From: Vibrio pomeroyi
GTDB taxonomy: Bacteria; Pseudomonadota; Gammaproteobacteria; Enterobacterales; Vibrionaceae
Length of the DNA stretch: 64,000 bases
Direction of reading: 5' to 3'
NCBI RefSeq assembly: GCF_024347595.1
Contig: NZ_AP025507.1
Coordinates: forward strand, 1,364,001 to 1,428,000
Shown one piece after another: positions 27,299 to 36,375 of the stretch. Within the stretch, counting starts at the first letter, position 1. Every line of letters begins with the position of its first letter. Below the pieces are notes generated by a model. The model saw only the letters and a program-made list of their open reading frames with translations, was not told the origin of the DNA and ran no database searches. The position numbers were made by a program, and so were the translations under genes.

Positions 27299-29206
27299 AT
27301 GAAGAAAATAAAAACTCTCGATTTAGATATCCCAGACGATATGGAGCACGGTTGGCAGAATATTGTCGACCTCTTAGCTCAAATTACTCAAGTGCCCGCG
27401 GCACTGATCATGCGTGTTCACGCCAATTACATTGAAGTCTTCTCAACCAGCCGCAGCGAGAATAACCCATACAACAAAGGCGATTCTGAAACGTTGGGGA
27501 ATGGGCTGTACTGCGAAACCGTGATGGAAACTCAACGACAGCTTCTTGTGCCTAACGCGCTTACCGATCCTAAGTGGGAAAACAACCCAGACATCAAACT
27601 CGGTTTAGTCTCCTATTGTGGTATTCCATTACTCTGGCCTAACGGTGAACTGTTCGGCACCATTTGTATCTTGGACTCGAAAGAGAACCACTACACCTCT
27701 ACTTATATCAAACTGTTAGAGAGCTTTCGGACTTCGATTGAATCTCAGCTTAAAACCCTGTTCCAACACGCCAAGCTTACTCAAATGAATCGCGACTTGA
27801 AAAACCGTGTTTACAATCGCACTAAAGATCTTGCTAGCCTTAATTACTCATTGAATCAAGAAATTGATAAGCGAAAAGCGGCTGAACAGAAGATTAATTT
27901 CCAAAAGAATCATGACCTCGGTACGGGATTTTTAAACCGAAGTGCCTTTGAATCTCGCTTAAATCACAAGCTGATCGCACAACGAAGGCTGACTGAAGGT
28001 TCCTTCGCCGTTATTCATATTGGATTTACCAACGGCAGGAGAATACAAGCACGTTACGGTTACAGTGCGCTAGACCAAGTACTTGTAGAATATCGACACC
28101 GTATCGACAGCATTACTGACATCGAGGTTTTAACAGCGCGCCCTACTTCTGTCGACCTTGTTCTGGCATTCAGTGTGAAGGATCTTCACCACCGCCTCGA
28201 AGAGCTGAGTCAAACGTTAGTACGAGTCGGACATTCCGAGTTTGATATTGAAAGTGATAAAGTTCATTTGCATGCCTATATTGGGATTGCGATTACAGAC
28301 AGTGAGGATGATGCGGAGAGCATTCTTCAAAAATCATCAGAAGCGATGCTTGCCTGTAAAGATTCTGGTCAAAAATACGCTTACTACTCTCAGTCTCATA
28401 CAGAAGAACAAAGCCACATCAATAAGATTGAAGGCTATTTGCTACAAGCCGTTCGTAATGATGACTTGATGCTCTACTTCCAACCTAAAGTAAGCCCTGT
28501 GACTCATCGCTGGGTTGGCGCCGAAGCACTGCTCCGCTGGAGACATCCCGTGTTAGGCGATATCTCCAATGAAACCCTGATACACATGGCTGAACAAAAT
28601 GGCTTGATTTTCGAAGTGGGCAGCTTTGTTTTACGCAATGCGATTGAAAAAGCCAAAGAGTGGTCTGAATACGTTGAAGATTTCAAAATGGCGGTTAACG
28701 TTTCTGCTGTGCAACTCAAAAACGCGCATTTTGCAGAGCAAGTGATTCACCTATTGGAAACCTATCACCTCGAGCCCCGCTTCTTAGAGCTTGAAGTCAC
28801 CGAAAGCGGTTTGATCGCCGATGAAGTTGTCGCCAAGAACACGTTGGAATCTTTGCATGATATAGGCGTTACATTGTCACTCGATGACTTCGGCACTGGC
28901 TACGCCTCTTTCAGTTACCTGAAGAAATTTCCATTCGACACGATTAAGATTGATAAGAGCTTTATTGATCAAATGCTCAACTCAGATGGAGACTCGGAAA
29001 TTGTTCGTTCGATTGTCCAAATCGCGAAAAAACTCGACCTTAAAGTCACGATTGAAGGCATAGAATCAGAAGCTCAGGAGAAGTTTATTATCGATGAAGG
29101 CTGCGATGTTGGCCAAGGTTACCTCTATGGAAGACCAATGCCGAGCCAAGAATTCGAACACAGCTTAATCAATCAAAACTATTTGGGGACAACTCGTTAC
29201 GCTTAA
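27299..29206 (+). CDS. GAF / degenerate GGDEF / EAL protein, probable c-di-GMP phosphodiesterase
   Basis: The 635-residue cytoplasmic protein starts at ATG 27299 behind GGAG. Residues about 10-160 form a GAF domain (GLYCETVMETQ, then YCGIPLLWPNGELFGTICILD). A coiled linker follows, then a GGDEF-like domain (about 205-370) whose active loop is replaced by RPTSVDLVLAF, so it cannot be a normal cyclase. The C-terminal EAL domain is intact: EALLRWRHP near residue 408, AVNVSAVQL, ELEVTES, LDDFGTGYASFSYLK, IKIDKSFI and EGIES, with QGYLYGRPM at the end. It should hydrolyse c-di-GMP, with the GAF and GGDEF parts sensing a ligand, perhaps GTP. It is monocistronic. Confidence 0.9.
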   Translation: MKKIKTLDLDIPDDMEHGWQNIVDLLAQITQVPAALIMRVHANYIEVFSTSRSENNPYNKGDSETLGNGLYCETVMETQRQLLVPNALTDPKWENNPDIKLGLVSYCGIPLLWPNGELFGTICILDSKENHYTSTYIKLLESFRTSIESQLKTLFQHAKLTQMNRDLKNRVYNRTKDLASLNYSLNQEIDKRKAAEQKINFQKNHDLGTGFLNRSAFESRLNHKLIAQRRLTEGSFAVIHIGFTNGRRIQARYGYSALDQVLVEYRHRIDSITDIEVLTARPTSVDLVLAFSVKDLHHRLEELSQTLVRVGHSEFDIESDKVHLHAYIGIAITDSEDDAESILQKSSEAMLACKDSGQKYAYYSQSHTEEQSHINKIEGYLLQAVRNDDLMLYFQPKVSPVTHRWVGAEALLRWRHPVLGDISNETLIHMAEQNGLIFEVGSFVLRNAIEKAKEWSEYVEDFKMAVNVSAVQLKNAHFAEQVIHLLETYHLEPRFLELEVTESGLIADEVVAKNTLESLHDIGVTLSLDDFGTGYASFSYLKKFPFDTIKIDKSFIDQMLNSDGDSEIVRSIVQIAKKLDLKVTIEGIESEAQEKFIIDEGCDVGQGYLYGRPMPSQEFEHSLINQNYLGTTRYA

Positions 29207-29257
29207 AGCGAAAAAGAGCAGTTAGTTTTGGATTTAGGCCTACTTTCTCTTTACTCT

Positions 29258-29296
29258 AAAGGTGGTGATTTTTATAATCGCCGCCTTTCTGTTTTT
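29258..29296 (+). terminator. Intrinsic terminator after the EAL gene
   Basis: AAAGGTGGTGAT at 29258-29269 pairs with ATCGCCGCCTTT at 29277-29288, a 12-pair stem with two G-T pairs, followed by CTGTTTTTAT. Confidence 0.78.
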
Positions 29297-29326
29297 ATCT
29301 TTCCCCTTATATAGGCATTCCTCGTT

Positions 29327-30982
29327 ATGGATCAGTTGACTGCAAAGCTTAAAAAGCTCGAAAAACAAAACTACCGTGCATATCAACAAATTAAAGGTCA
29401 ATACGACTTTGCTGATTTTGAATTACACATCGACCACATTCAAGGTGACCCTTACGCGTCAGCTTCTCGTTTTCGCGCAACACGCGCGTGGTCGTTAACT
29501 GGGTTAGATTGGCTGAAAGAAAAGTCTTACGAATACCAAGTTGCTGCTCGTGACTTTATTGCGCGCAGCTTTTCTGAATTCGCTAAGCAAGAATCGACTG
29601 TTTCAATCGCTCTTACTGGCCAAACGGTTTTAGACAGCACATCGGTAGTGTTCACTGAGCACGGTATCGAACTTCGTTTCCGTATCAACCTACCAGCTGA
29701 TGGCCGTAGCATCCTTGCTAAGAAAGCAATCAACATCATCACTTTTTACTTACCGAAGTTTATTCGTCGTGCAACGCTTGAACGCGAACTGAACATCGAT
29801 GCGATGATCAAACATTGTGAAACGATTGAAGACCAAGAAGCGCTTCGTGCTCAATTAGACGAGCACAACCTAGCTTCATTCGTTGCTAACGGCAGTGTGC
29901 TACCGCGTATCGCGGGTAACTGTGATCTTCCAATGAAAGATGCCGTTCCTTTTGCAGCGCCAGAATCATTGAGCGTAACACTAAACACACCAAACCAAGG
30001 TGATGTGACTGGCCTAGGTATCCCTAAAGGCATCACACTGATCGTTGGTGGTGGTTTCCACGGTAAATCGACACTATTGAACGCTGTTGAACGCTCTATC
30101 TACAACCATATCCCTGGTGATGGTCGTGAAGGTATTGTGACTGCGATTGATACGATGAAAATTCGTGCGGAAGATGGTCGATGTGTGCACAGCTTGAACC
30201 TATCAAACTACATCAACCATTTACCAATGAAGAAAGATACGTCTGACTTCAGCACTCAAGATGCTTCGGGTTCTACGTCGCAAGCAGCTTGGTTACAAGA
30301 GTCGATTGAAGCCGGTGTACAAACGCTCCTTATCGATGAAGATACGTCAGCGACTAACTTCATGATTCGTGATGAGCGCATGCAGGCGCTTGTGTCTAAA
30401 GGCGACGAGCCAATCACACCACTTGTTGACCGTATTGGCCAACTACGTGAAGAGATGGACATCTCAACCATCGTGGTAATGGGCGGTTCAGGTGACTACT
30501 TAGACGTAGCAAACACTGTGATTCAAATGCACGACTACCAAGCGGTAGACGTGACTGAAAAAGCAAAAGAAGTGATTGTTCAGCACCCTACTCAACGTTC
30601 GAATGAATGTGAAACGGCGTTAGAGATGTTTGTGCCGCGTTCATTGAACCGCGCATCGCTGATGAACATTCTTATGGATGGCAAGTTCCGTGTTAGCGCG
30701 AAAGGCAAAGAATCACTGCGCTTTGGTAAAGAGTTCGCCGACCTTTCTGCGTTAGAGCAACTTGAGTCAACATCAGAGGTCAATGCGATCGGCTGGGCTT
30801 GGTTCCAGTTTGCGCAAACTCCAGGTTGGTCAAACAACCCAGCGAAAGAGTTCAATACTATTTTAGAAAACGAATGGCACGCTAACATGCCGAAATATGG
30901 TGACCTAGCGAAACCAAGAACGTTGGATATCATGGCTGCCTTGAACCGTATGCGTAAATCTCAGTTCAAACCTTCGAACTAA
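29327..30982 (+). CDS. Predicted ATPase of the ABC class (DUF-type, COG3044-like)
   Basis: The 551-residue cytoplasmic protein belongs to a conserved but uncharacterised family of ABC-class ATPases without membrane partners. The N-terminus (YRAYQQIKGQYDF, then FELHIDHIQGDPYASAS) is family-specific. Walker A is GGGFHGKSTLLNA near residue 243. A signature-like ASGSTSQAAW is followed by Walker B TLLIDEDTSATNFMIRD. GGSGDYLDVA late in the domain resembles a switch loop, and a C-terminal extension carries KSLRFGKEFADL-type sequence. Function is unknown; a nucleic-acid or RNA-linked role has been suggested for similar soluble ATPases. It stands alone between terminators. Confidence 0.85.
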   Translation: MDQLTAKLKKLEKQNYRAYQQIKGQYDFADFELHIDHIQGDPYASASRFRATRAWSLTGLDWLKEKSYEYQVAARDFIARSFSEFAKQESTVSIALTGQTVLDSTSVVFTEHGIELRFRINLPADGRSILAKKAINIITFYLPKFIRRATLERELNIDAMIKHCETIEDQEALRAQLDEHNLASFVANGSVLPRIAGNCDLPMKDAVPFAAPESLSVTLNTPNQGDVTGLGIPKGITLIVGGGFHGKSTLLNAVERSIYNHIPGDGREGIVTAIDTMKIRAEDGRCVHSLNLSNYINHLPMKKDTSDFSTQDASGSTSQAAWLQESIEAGVQTLLIDEDTSATNFMIRDERMQALVSKGDEPITPLVDRIGQLREEMDISTIVVMGGSGDYLDVANTVIQMHDYQAVDVTEKAKEVIVQHPTQRSNECETALEMFVPRSLNRASLMNILMDGKFRVSAKGKESLRFGKEFADLSALEQLESTSEVNAIGWAWFQFAQTPGWSNNPAKEFNTILENEWHANMPKYGDLAKPRTLDIMAALNRMRKSQFKPSN

Positions 30983-31289
30983 GATTTAGCTAAACATCAG
31001 TAATTCCTTTCAACGGCTCTCACTTTCGAGGGCCGTTTTTTACTTCGTTTACCTAGCAGCCCCATTTACCTTCTATCCCTTCTGAAGTGCCTATCTCACA
31101 AACCAATTCACAACTAGTTGTTCAGATCCATGCAGTAGGCTCGTGACTAACTAGCACTTCTAGTAGGCTACAGCACTACTTATCTTGGAAATACCAAGAA
31201 TCATGACACAGCTTTTACAAAGCCATAGTGATATTCGGATAAAGTCCCGACTCTACAAATGTAACTAAATGTAAAAGTCTGAGGTTTTG
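30983..31289. other. Intergenic stretch before the PBP2 gene
   Basis: Apart from the terminator at 31012-31041 and the presumed promoter and leader of the PBP2 gene, nothing distinctive is visible. There is no gene-sized frame, no repeat family and no clear operator. Confidence 0.6.
31012..31041 (+). terminator. Intrinsic terminator after the ABC-class ATPase gene
   Basis: AACGGCTCTC and GAGGGCCGTT form a stem with one bulge or mismatch around an ACTTTC loop, followed by six Ts. Confidence 0.8.
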
Positions 31290-33188
31290 ATGAACCACCA
31301 ACGCGTCAAAATGCGTGATCATAAAAGCGAAGTAAACCTGTTTCGAAACCGAGTAATCGTCGCGTTTGCAGGGATTTTAGTCTTCACCCTCGTTCTGATT
31401 GGAAACCTCTACAGGCTCCAAGTACAAGATTTCAAAAGTTACCAAACCCGAGCTGACGGAAACCGAATTAAAGTACTTCCCATCGCTCCTACGCGCGGTT
31501 TGATCTACGATCGCAATGGTGTGTTATTAGCCGAGAACCAACTCGTCTTCGATTTAACCATGATCCCTGAAAAGACCGATGACGTTGATGTTATGCTGAG
31601 CAAGCTCAATAAATTCATCCCTCTCAATGATGAACAAATCGAGCGATTTAAACAGCGTTATCACAATACCCGTCGTTTTAAGCCCGTCACGATATTAGAA
31701 GGTCTTAACGAAGAAGAGATCGCTAAGTTCTCTGTTCAACAATATCAATTCCCCGGCTTATCGATCGATACCAGCCTAAAACGTTTCTACCCAAATGGTG
31801 AAATACTTACCCATGTCTTGGGCTATGTGGCACACATCAACGACAGCGATTTAAGAAAGCTTGATGAGCAAGGTAAAGAGTCCAACTACCAAGCAACAAC
31901 CGTTATCGGTAAGCTCGGTGTAGAGAGATACTACGAAGACCTCCTTCATGGCACCAAGGGTTATCAAGAAGTTGAAGTTAACAGCCGTGGACGCATTGTT
32001 AGAACAATTCAGTATGTTCCTCCAGTCGCAGGTAAAGACATTGTCCTTAACATCGACATCGAGCTACAAAAATACGTGTTCGACCAACTCGATAACCGAA
32101 CGGGCAGTGCTGTGATTCTAGATCCTAAAGACAACAGCGTATTGGCAATGGCGTCGAGCCCAAGCTATGACCCAAACCTGTTCGTGGACGGCATTTCAAG
32201 CAAAAACTACCGAACACTGCTTAACGACCCTGCACACCCATTGGTGAATCGCACAACATTAGGTGTTTACCCACCTGCTTCGACCGTAAAACCTTTTATG
32301 GCCGTTGCTGGTTTGCAAGAGCATGTTATCTCGGAGCACACCATTCGTGATGACCACGGCTCATGGCGCATCCCCGGTTCTAAACCTAACTCTAAAGCGT
32401 GGCGAGATTGGAAACGTTGGGGTCATGGCCCGGTTGATGTGACACAAGCGATTGAGGAGTCAGTGGATTCATTCTTCTATCAAACGGCCTTTGATTTAGG
32501 CATCGACCGCATTTCAACGTGGATGAACCGCTTCGGATTTGGTAAACCGACAGGTATCGACATCTATGAAGAAAGTACTGCAAACATGCCGACTCGTGAT
32601 TGGAAGATGATGCGCTATCGTACGCCTTGGTATCAAGGTGATACTGTGCCGATTGGTATCGGGCAAGGTTATTGGACTTCTACTCCATTGCAATTAGCCA
32701 AAGCCACTTCTGTGCTAGTGAATCACGGCAAGGTAATGCCTCCACATATTCTAAGAGCAACACTAGATCATGGTGAAGACTTTGATACGCAAACGCCTGT
32801 TGTACCAAAACAGATGGCATCAATTGACGAAGTTCCCGATGAAATTTGGGATGTACCAATTAATGCAATGAGGTTGGTAAACAACGGGAGTCGAGGTAGC
32901 GGTCGAAGAGCCTTCAAGGGCGCAGACTACGTCAGTGGTGGTAAATCAGGTACGGCACAAGTTTTCGACTTGGCAAAAGATCAGGTCTATAACTCGAAGA
33001 AATTAGCCCGTCACCTACTCGACCACGCGCTTTATACCGCGTTTGCACCTTATGATAATCCTGAATACGTTGCGACAGTGGTTATCGAGCATGGTAATGG
33101 TGGCTCGAAAGTTGGTGCGCCATACATTCGTAAGGTACTTGATTACGCATTTGAGCATAAGAGCGGAGTGAGTAAAGACCACTCATAA
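31290..33188 (+). CDS. mrdA: Penicillin-binding protein 2 (peptidoglycan DD-transpeptidase), stand-alone copy
   Basis: The 632-residue class B PBP starts at ATG 31290, with GAGG five bases upstream. One N-terminal membrane helix (VIVAFAGILVFTLVLIGNLY) anchors it in the inner membrane. The dimerisation domain has ITPTRGLIYDRNG-like sequence (APTRGLIYDRNGVLLAEN). Transpeptidase motifs are intact: PASTVKPF near residue 330, ESVDSFFYQ, and GGKSGTAQVF near 551. PBP2 works with RodA in sidewall elongation. No rodA, rlpA or mltB follows, so this is not the usual mrd operon and may be a second PBP2 paralogue. The symbol reflects family, not proven role. Confidence 0.88.
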   Translation: MNHQRVKMRDHKSEVNLFRNRVIVAFAGILVFTLVLIGNLYRLQVQDFKSYQTRADGNRIKVLPIAPTRGLIYDRNGVLLAENQLVFDLTMIPEKTDDVDVMLSKLNKFIPLNDEQIERFKQRYHNTRRFKPVTILEGLNEEEIAKFSVQQYQFPGLSIDTSLKRFYPNGEILTHVLGYVAHINDSDLRKLDEQGKESNYQATTVIGKLGVERYYEDLLHGTKGYQEVEVNSRGRIVRTIQYVPPVAGKDIVLNIDIELQKYVFDQLDNRTGSAVILDPKDNSVLAMASSPSYDPNLFVDGISSKNYRTLLNDPAHPLVNRTTLGVYPPASTVKPFMAVAGLQEHVISEHTIRDDHGSWRIPGSKPNSKAWRDWKRWGHGPVDVTQAIEESVDSFFYQTAFDLGIDRISTWMNRFGFGKPTGIDIYEESTANMPTRDWKMMRYRTPWYQGDTVPIGIGQGYWTSTPLQLAKATSVLVNHGKVMPPHILRATLDHGEDFDTQTPVVPKQMASIDEVPDEIWDVPINAMRLVNNGSRGSGRRAFKGADYVSGGKSGTAQVFDLAKDQVYNSKKLARHLLDHALYTAFAPYDNPEYVATVVIEHGNGGSKVGAPYIRKVLDYAFEHKSGVSKDHS

Positions 33189-33216
33189 GTCATTACTTTT
33201 CACTCGCAAAAAACGC

Positions 33217-33251
33217 AAAGCCCCACTGATCGCATGTGGGGCTTTCTTTTG
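33217..33251. terminator. Intrinsic terminator after the PBP2 gene
   Basis: AAAGCCCCAC at 33217-33226 pairs perfectly with GTGGGGCTTT at 33236-33245, followed by CTTTTG. The A-rich 5' flank lets it also serve the convergent J-domain gene. Confidence 0.9.
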
Positions 33252-33301
33252 TCTTCTATCTTCTGGCATCTTAATAAATCAAATCGGCCAAGCTGAATTT
33301 T

Positions 33302-33937
33302 TTAGCCGCGCAATACATTCCACGCTTCGCATAGCGTTTGAAACTTAGCCGTGTTGCCTTCGTCCCTGTCGGGATGCCAACGTAACGCAAGGCGTCTCCA
33401 TCGCTTTCGAATATCCTGTTGAGTCGCGTCCAGTGGCAATTCGAATAAATTGAGTGCATGGGTTCGATCCATATCCGTGTCACTGCCACCGACAAACTTC
33501 TTGTAGCGCGTCCAAAACTCATTCAACAGCCGCTTTACTTCACCTTCATCAGCTTCATAGTTGATCCAATTGATATAGTAATCACGCAGTGGGTCTTCAA
33601 GATCGATTGTATGAGTACTGCCGTGATAACGCCCGTTCATCAATTCAATGTCCATGGCTTGGACCTGAAGCCAGCTATCTGGATATAGGGTCTCTTGCAA
33701 CTGATAGAGCGCATTCATGATTAAGAAGTTCTTCTTAAACAGTTCTTTCTCAGGCACGGTATCTAATACAGGAACTAAACCGAGTTCGTTGAGGTGCGCC
33801 GCCAAAGTATGCACTTTCCATCCGCTCGGCTTTTGTTTGAGCACTTCCATGATCGGCCAAAGCAACGGGTTTTCCATATGAGCCTGAAACTGAGGACTAA
33901 TATCTTGGTGACTCGATGATTCGGTGTTGTCTAACAT
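33302..33937 (-). CDS. DnaJ-related protein with C-terminal J domain
   Basis: The 211-residue cytoplasmic protein has an N-terminal 'DnaJ-related' domain (about residues 20-140: NPLLWPIMEVLKQKPSGWKVHTLAAHL, LFKKNFLIMNALYQLQ, DYYINWINYEAD). It ends in a J domain (about 160-211) with the HPD tripeptide in LRWHPDRDEGN near residue 187. The J domain stimulates a DnaK-type chaperone. The N-terminal part may bind a client, but clients are unknown. The J domain lies at the very C-terminus, the reverse of DnaJ itself. Confidence 0.88.
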   Translation of the reverse strand: MLDNTESSSHQDISPQFQAHMENPLLWPIMEVLKQKPSGWKVHTLAAHLNELGLVPVLDTVPEKELFKKNFLIMNALYQLQETLYPDSWLQVQAMDIELMNGRYHGSTHTIDLEDPLRDYYINWINYEADEGEVKRLLNEFWTRYKKFVGGSDTDMDRTHALNLFELPLDATQQDIRKRWRRLALRWHPDRDEGNTAKFQTLCEAWNVLRG

Positions 33938-34047
33938 GATTAACTGAGTCCATTGGCATATGCATTTGTGTATCTTATTAATTGAAAGCGATCTGGTGCT
34001 GTTTGTCGAGTTTCAAACTAAATAAATTTCAATCAGTTATGTGCTTA

Positions 34048-34080
34048 TCAAACAAAAAGGCCAGCAATGTGCTGGCCTTT
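34048..34080 (-). terminator. Intrinsic terminator of the 2OG-oxygenase gene
   Basis: AAAGGCCAGC at 34056-34065 pairs perfectly with GCTGGCCTTT at 34071-34080 around a five-base loop. The minus strand continues with a TTTTTGTT run, 20 bases past the gene's stop. Confidence 0.88.
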
Positions 34081-34100
34081 AGAGTATGAAATCTGACTAA

Positions 34101-34940
34101 TTAGATAACGCCAAGCTCTCTTAGGCGTTCCATTAGGTATTCATTTGCTGTGTACTTCTCAGACAGAACCACTTCTGGTTTCGGGTGCAAGAATAGAGGT
34201 AAAGAAATACGAGATTTCTCTTGGCGAGCACCAGATGGATTGATTACACGGTGAGTCGTTGATGGGAAGTAACCACCAGACGCTTCTTGCAGCATGTCAC
34301 CGATGTTGATGATCATGTTACCGAAATCACACGGTACATCTAACCACTCATCATTCTGAGCTTTTACCTGAAGACCTGGTTCGTTTGCAGCAGGAAGAAC
34401 CGTTAAAAGGTTGATGTCTTCGTGTGCAGCAGCACGGATTGCGCCAGGCTCTTCATCACCCTGCATTGGTGGGTAGTGAAGTACGCGAAGCAGAGTTTGC
34501 TCGCTGCCATTAATCATTTCAGAAAGTGCGATTGAGAACTTCTCTTGTACTTCTTGAGGCGCGTGAGCTTCAACCCAACCTAATAGCTCTTGAGCAAAAG
34601 CATTAGCGCGTTGGTAGTAATCTAGAATCTGTTCTTTCAGCTGTTCAGGAATCTGACCCCAAGGGTATACATGAAAGTACTCTTTAATATCTTTTACAGT
34701 GTGGCCCTTTGCAACTTCCGACACTGAAGGTGGAAAATATCCATCTTGTGTTTCAACATTAAAGTGGAAGTTCTCTTTCTCTTCAGAAATGAAGAATTGG
34801 TACCAGTTTTCGTAAATTGACTCAACAAGCTCTTTCGGGATTGGGTGGTTTTTTAGTACACCAAATCCAGTTTCACGTAGAGAGCGAACAAATTGTTCTG
34901 CTGCGTCGTCAGCAAGATAATCGACAGTTTCCAGTTTCAT
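34101..34940 (-). CDS. Isopenicillin-N-synthase-like 2-oxoglutarate/Fe(II) oxygenase
   Basis: The 279-residue cytoplasmic protein has the N-terminal segment of the family (LRETGFGVLKNHPIP) and the catalytic double-stranded beta-helix. Iron ligands are the His and Asp of AAHEDINLLTVL (about residues 173-175) and the distal His of STTHRVINP (about 229). The arginine of SRISLPLF should bind 2-oxoglutarate. A GNMIINIGDMLQEASGG stretch is also typical. The substrate is unknown; related bacterial proteins act on small metabolites. It is a single gene transcribed away from yjdF, with about 196 bases between. Confidence 0.9.
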   Translation of the reverse strand: MKLETVDYLADDAAEQFVRSLRETGFGVLKNHPIPKELVESIYENWYQFFISEEKENFHFNVETQDGYFPPSVSEVAKGHTVKDIKEYFHVYPWGQIPEQLKEQILDYYQRANAFAQELLGWVEAHAPQEVQEKFSIALSEMINGSEQTLLRVLHYPPMQGDEEPGAIRAAAHEDINLLTVLPAANEPGLQVKAQNDEWLDVPCDFGNMIINIGDMLQEASGGYFPSTTHRVINPSGARQEKSRISLPLFLHPKPEVVLSEKYTANEYLMERLRELGVI

Positions 34941-35136
34941 GACTTTCTTTCTTGTTATGTAGTGATAGAGGGATTTTATGGTTCGCTTTGTTGTAAATCA
35001 AACTTTTGTGAAACTCTCGCAACCGTTTGTCTAGATACTGGGCGATAACGCTACTTTTCAACAAATTTGGTGATAAAACCACAATTGAACAGTGTTCATT
35101 ATTGTGTAACTATGGATGAAACTTATATAGGATCTG

Positions 35137-35748
35137 ATGATGACAATTACGCCACTTGCTCAAAATAGACCTCTACTCTCATTAACTACTGTCTATCTTG
35201 TTATCTTTCTTTTTTCAGCGTTTGCACCCTCTTCTCGGGCCGTTTGGATTGCTGAGATCATTCCTGCGCTCGGTATTCTTGTCGGGATATGGTGGCTCTC
35301 TACCAAGATCACCTTTTCCAAGACGGCTTACGTTTTGATGTTCATCTGGTTAGTTCTGCATACGATTGGCGCTAAATACACCTTCGCTGAAGTCCCCTTT
35401 GATTGGTTTAATAACCTGATTGGATCTGAACGTAATAACTTCGATCGCGTCGCGCACTTTTCGATTGGTCTTTACGCTTACCCGCTCGCTGAGTATCTGA
35501 TCCGTAAGAAATTGGCTCAACCTGTGTTGGCGTGTTTCTTTGCTCTGTTTGCCATCATGAGTGTTGCAGCAGGTTATGAGATTATTGAGTGGTGGTATGC
35601 GGAGATTGCAGGTGGTGATGAAGGTATCGCATTCTTAGGCTCACAAGGTGATATTTGGGACGCTCAGAAAGACATGCTTTGCGATACAACCGGAGCGATA
35701 GTCTCGTTGTTATTTCTCAAACTTCAAGGGCGAGTTAGAGTTCATTGA
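35137..35748 (+). CDS. yjdF: Inner-membrane protein YjdF (DUF2238)
   Basis: The 203-residue protein has about five to six membrane helices (YLVIFLFSAF, EIIPALGILVGIWWL, YVLMFIWLVLHTIGAKYTF, VLACFFALFAIMSVAAGYEIIEWW, and a short last one). Between them lie the family signatures NNFDRVAHFSIGLYAYPLAEYLI and FLGSQGDIWDAQKDMLCDTTGA. The conserved His, Glu and Asp residues near the membrane suggest an enzyme or ion-binding role, but no function is established. ATG 35140 is an equally good start. It is convergent with the Zn-ribbon gene, separated by a shared terminator. Confidence 0.9.
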   Translation: MMTITPLAQNRPLLSLTTVYLVIFLFSAFAPSSRAVWIAEIIPALGILVGIWWLSTKITFSKTAYVLMFIWLVLHTIGAKYTFAEVPFDWFNNLIGSERNNFDRVAHFSIGLYAYPLAEYLIRKKLAQPVLACFFALFAIMSVAAGYEIIEWWYAEIAGGDEGIAFLGSQGDIWDAQKDMLCDTTGAIVSLLFLKLQGRVRVH

Positions 35749-35804
35749 TACTCGCCTCTGATTGTTAACTTCAATAACATTTCTTAACTTCAGAAGCAGG
35801 TCTG

Positions 35805-35842
35805 AAATGCTACACACAATTCGTGCTGTGGCATTTTTATTT
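35805..35842. terminator. Terminator shared by yjdF and the Zn-ribbon gene
   Basis: AAATGCTACA at 35805-35814 pairs with TGTGGCATTT at 35827-35836 (one G-T pair), followed by TTATTTC on the plus strand. It overlaps the last bases of the Zn-ribbon gene. Confidence 0.7.
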
Positions 35843-36088
35843 CATCGTTACTTTACCGCCAACAAACTTGTAGGCTGGCGTGCCTCGAACTAAGGTATCG
35901 CGTGCGAACTCTATACCGCATTCAGGGCAAATGCAGGGCTCTGTCGTGAAATCTTCAACGATGCGTTCTTTAAAACACTTAACGAGAGCACCTTTGCCAC
36001 CTTTCCGATATTTGAAAAGTTGTGTCTTACATTTCGCACAGAAAATCTGAACCGTCTTGGTCGGTTGTTTCTTGTTTGGTTTAGCCAT
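35837..36088 (-). CDS. Small zinc-ribbon protein of unknown function
   Basis: The 83-residue basic protein carries two cysteine pairs, FCAKCKTQLFKY and CICPECGIEFARDT, about 35 residues apart, plus a lone cysteine in VKCFKE. The pairs should bind one zinc ion. The lysine-rich N-terminus (KPNKKQPTK) and small size suit a nucleic-acid or protein-binding role; no family name comes to mind. It has no obvious Shine-Dalgarno before its ATG, because a MITE-like element ends only six bases upstream. Expression may therefore depend on sequences inside that element or be weak. Confidence 0.75.
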   Translation of the reverse strand: MAKPNKKQPTKTVQIFCAKCKTQLFKYRKGGKGALVKCFKERIVEDFTTEPCICPECGIEFARDTLVRGTPAYKFVGGKVTMK

Positions 36089-36092
36089 AGTA

Positions 36093-36364
36093 GTTAGGGC
36101 GTGTTGACCTTTCGTGGTTAAATTTTGTTCGAGATAAAAGCGTTTTAATCGCGGCGAGGGAGAAGTAGCCTAGTCATTCTAAGCAAATCTCCCTCAACAA
36201 AGAGTAAAACGCTTTTAGCCGAACCCTTCGGGCAGCGTTTGCTGGTCATTTCTACTACGTTATCGACTTCTCATGTAGGCTAGCTACACATCGACGCCTC
36301 TGCCTTGTATAAATACCCAGCAACTCGCTGCAAAAATCAGCTCGAAAGATCAACACGCCCTAGT
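36093..36364. mobile_element. MITE-like element with terminal inverted repeats and TA duplication
   Basis: GGGCGTGTTGACCTTTCG at the left (from 36097) matches the complement of the right end (GGGCGTGTTGATCTTTCG, ending 36360) at 17 of 18 bases. The pair is flanked by TA on both sides, as a target duplication would be, and is about 264 bases long. Inside, AAAAGCGTTTTA and TAAAACGCTTTT form a second inverted repeat enclosing GAGGGAGA and TCTCCCTC. No transposase frame is present. Ends of this kind recur, from memory, in Vibrio genomes; copy number could not be checked. It separates the Zn-ribbon and EamA genes and abuts both. Confidence 0.72.
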
Positions 36365-36375
36365 GATTGAACTCT

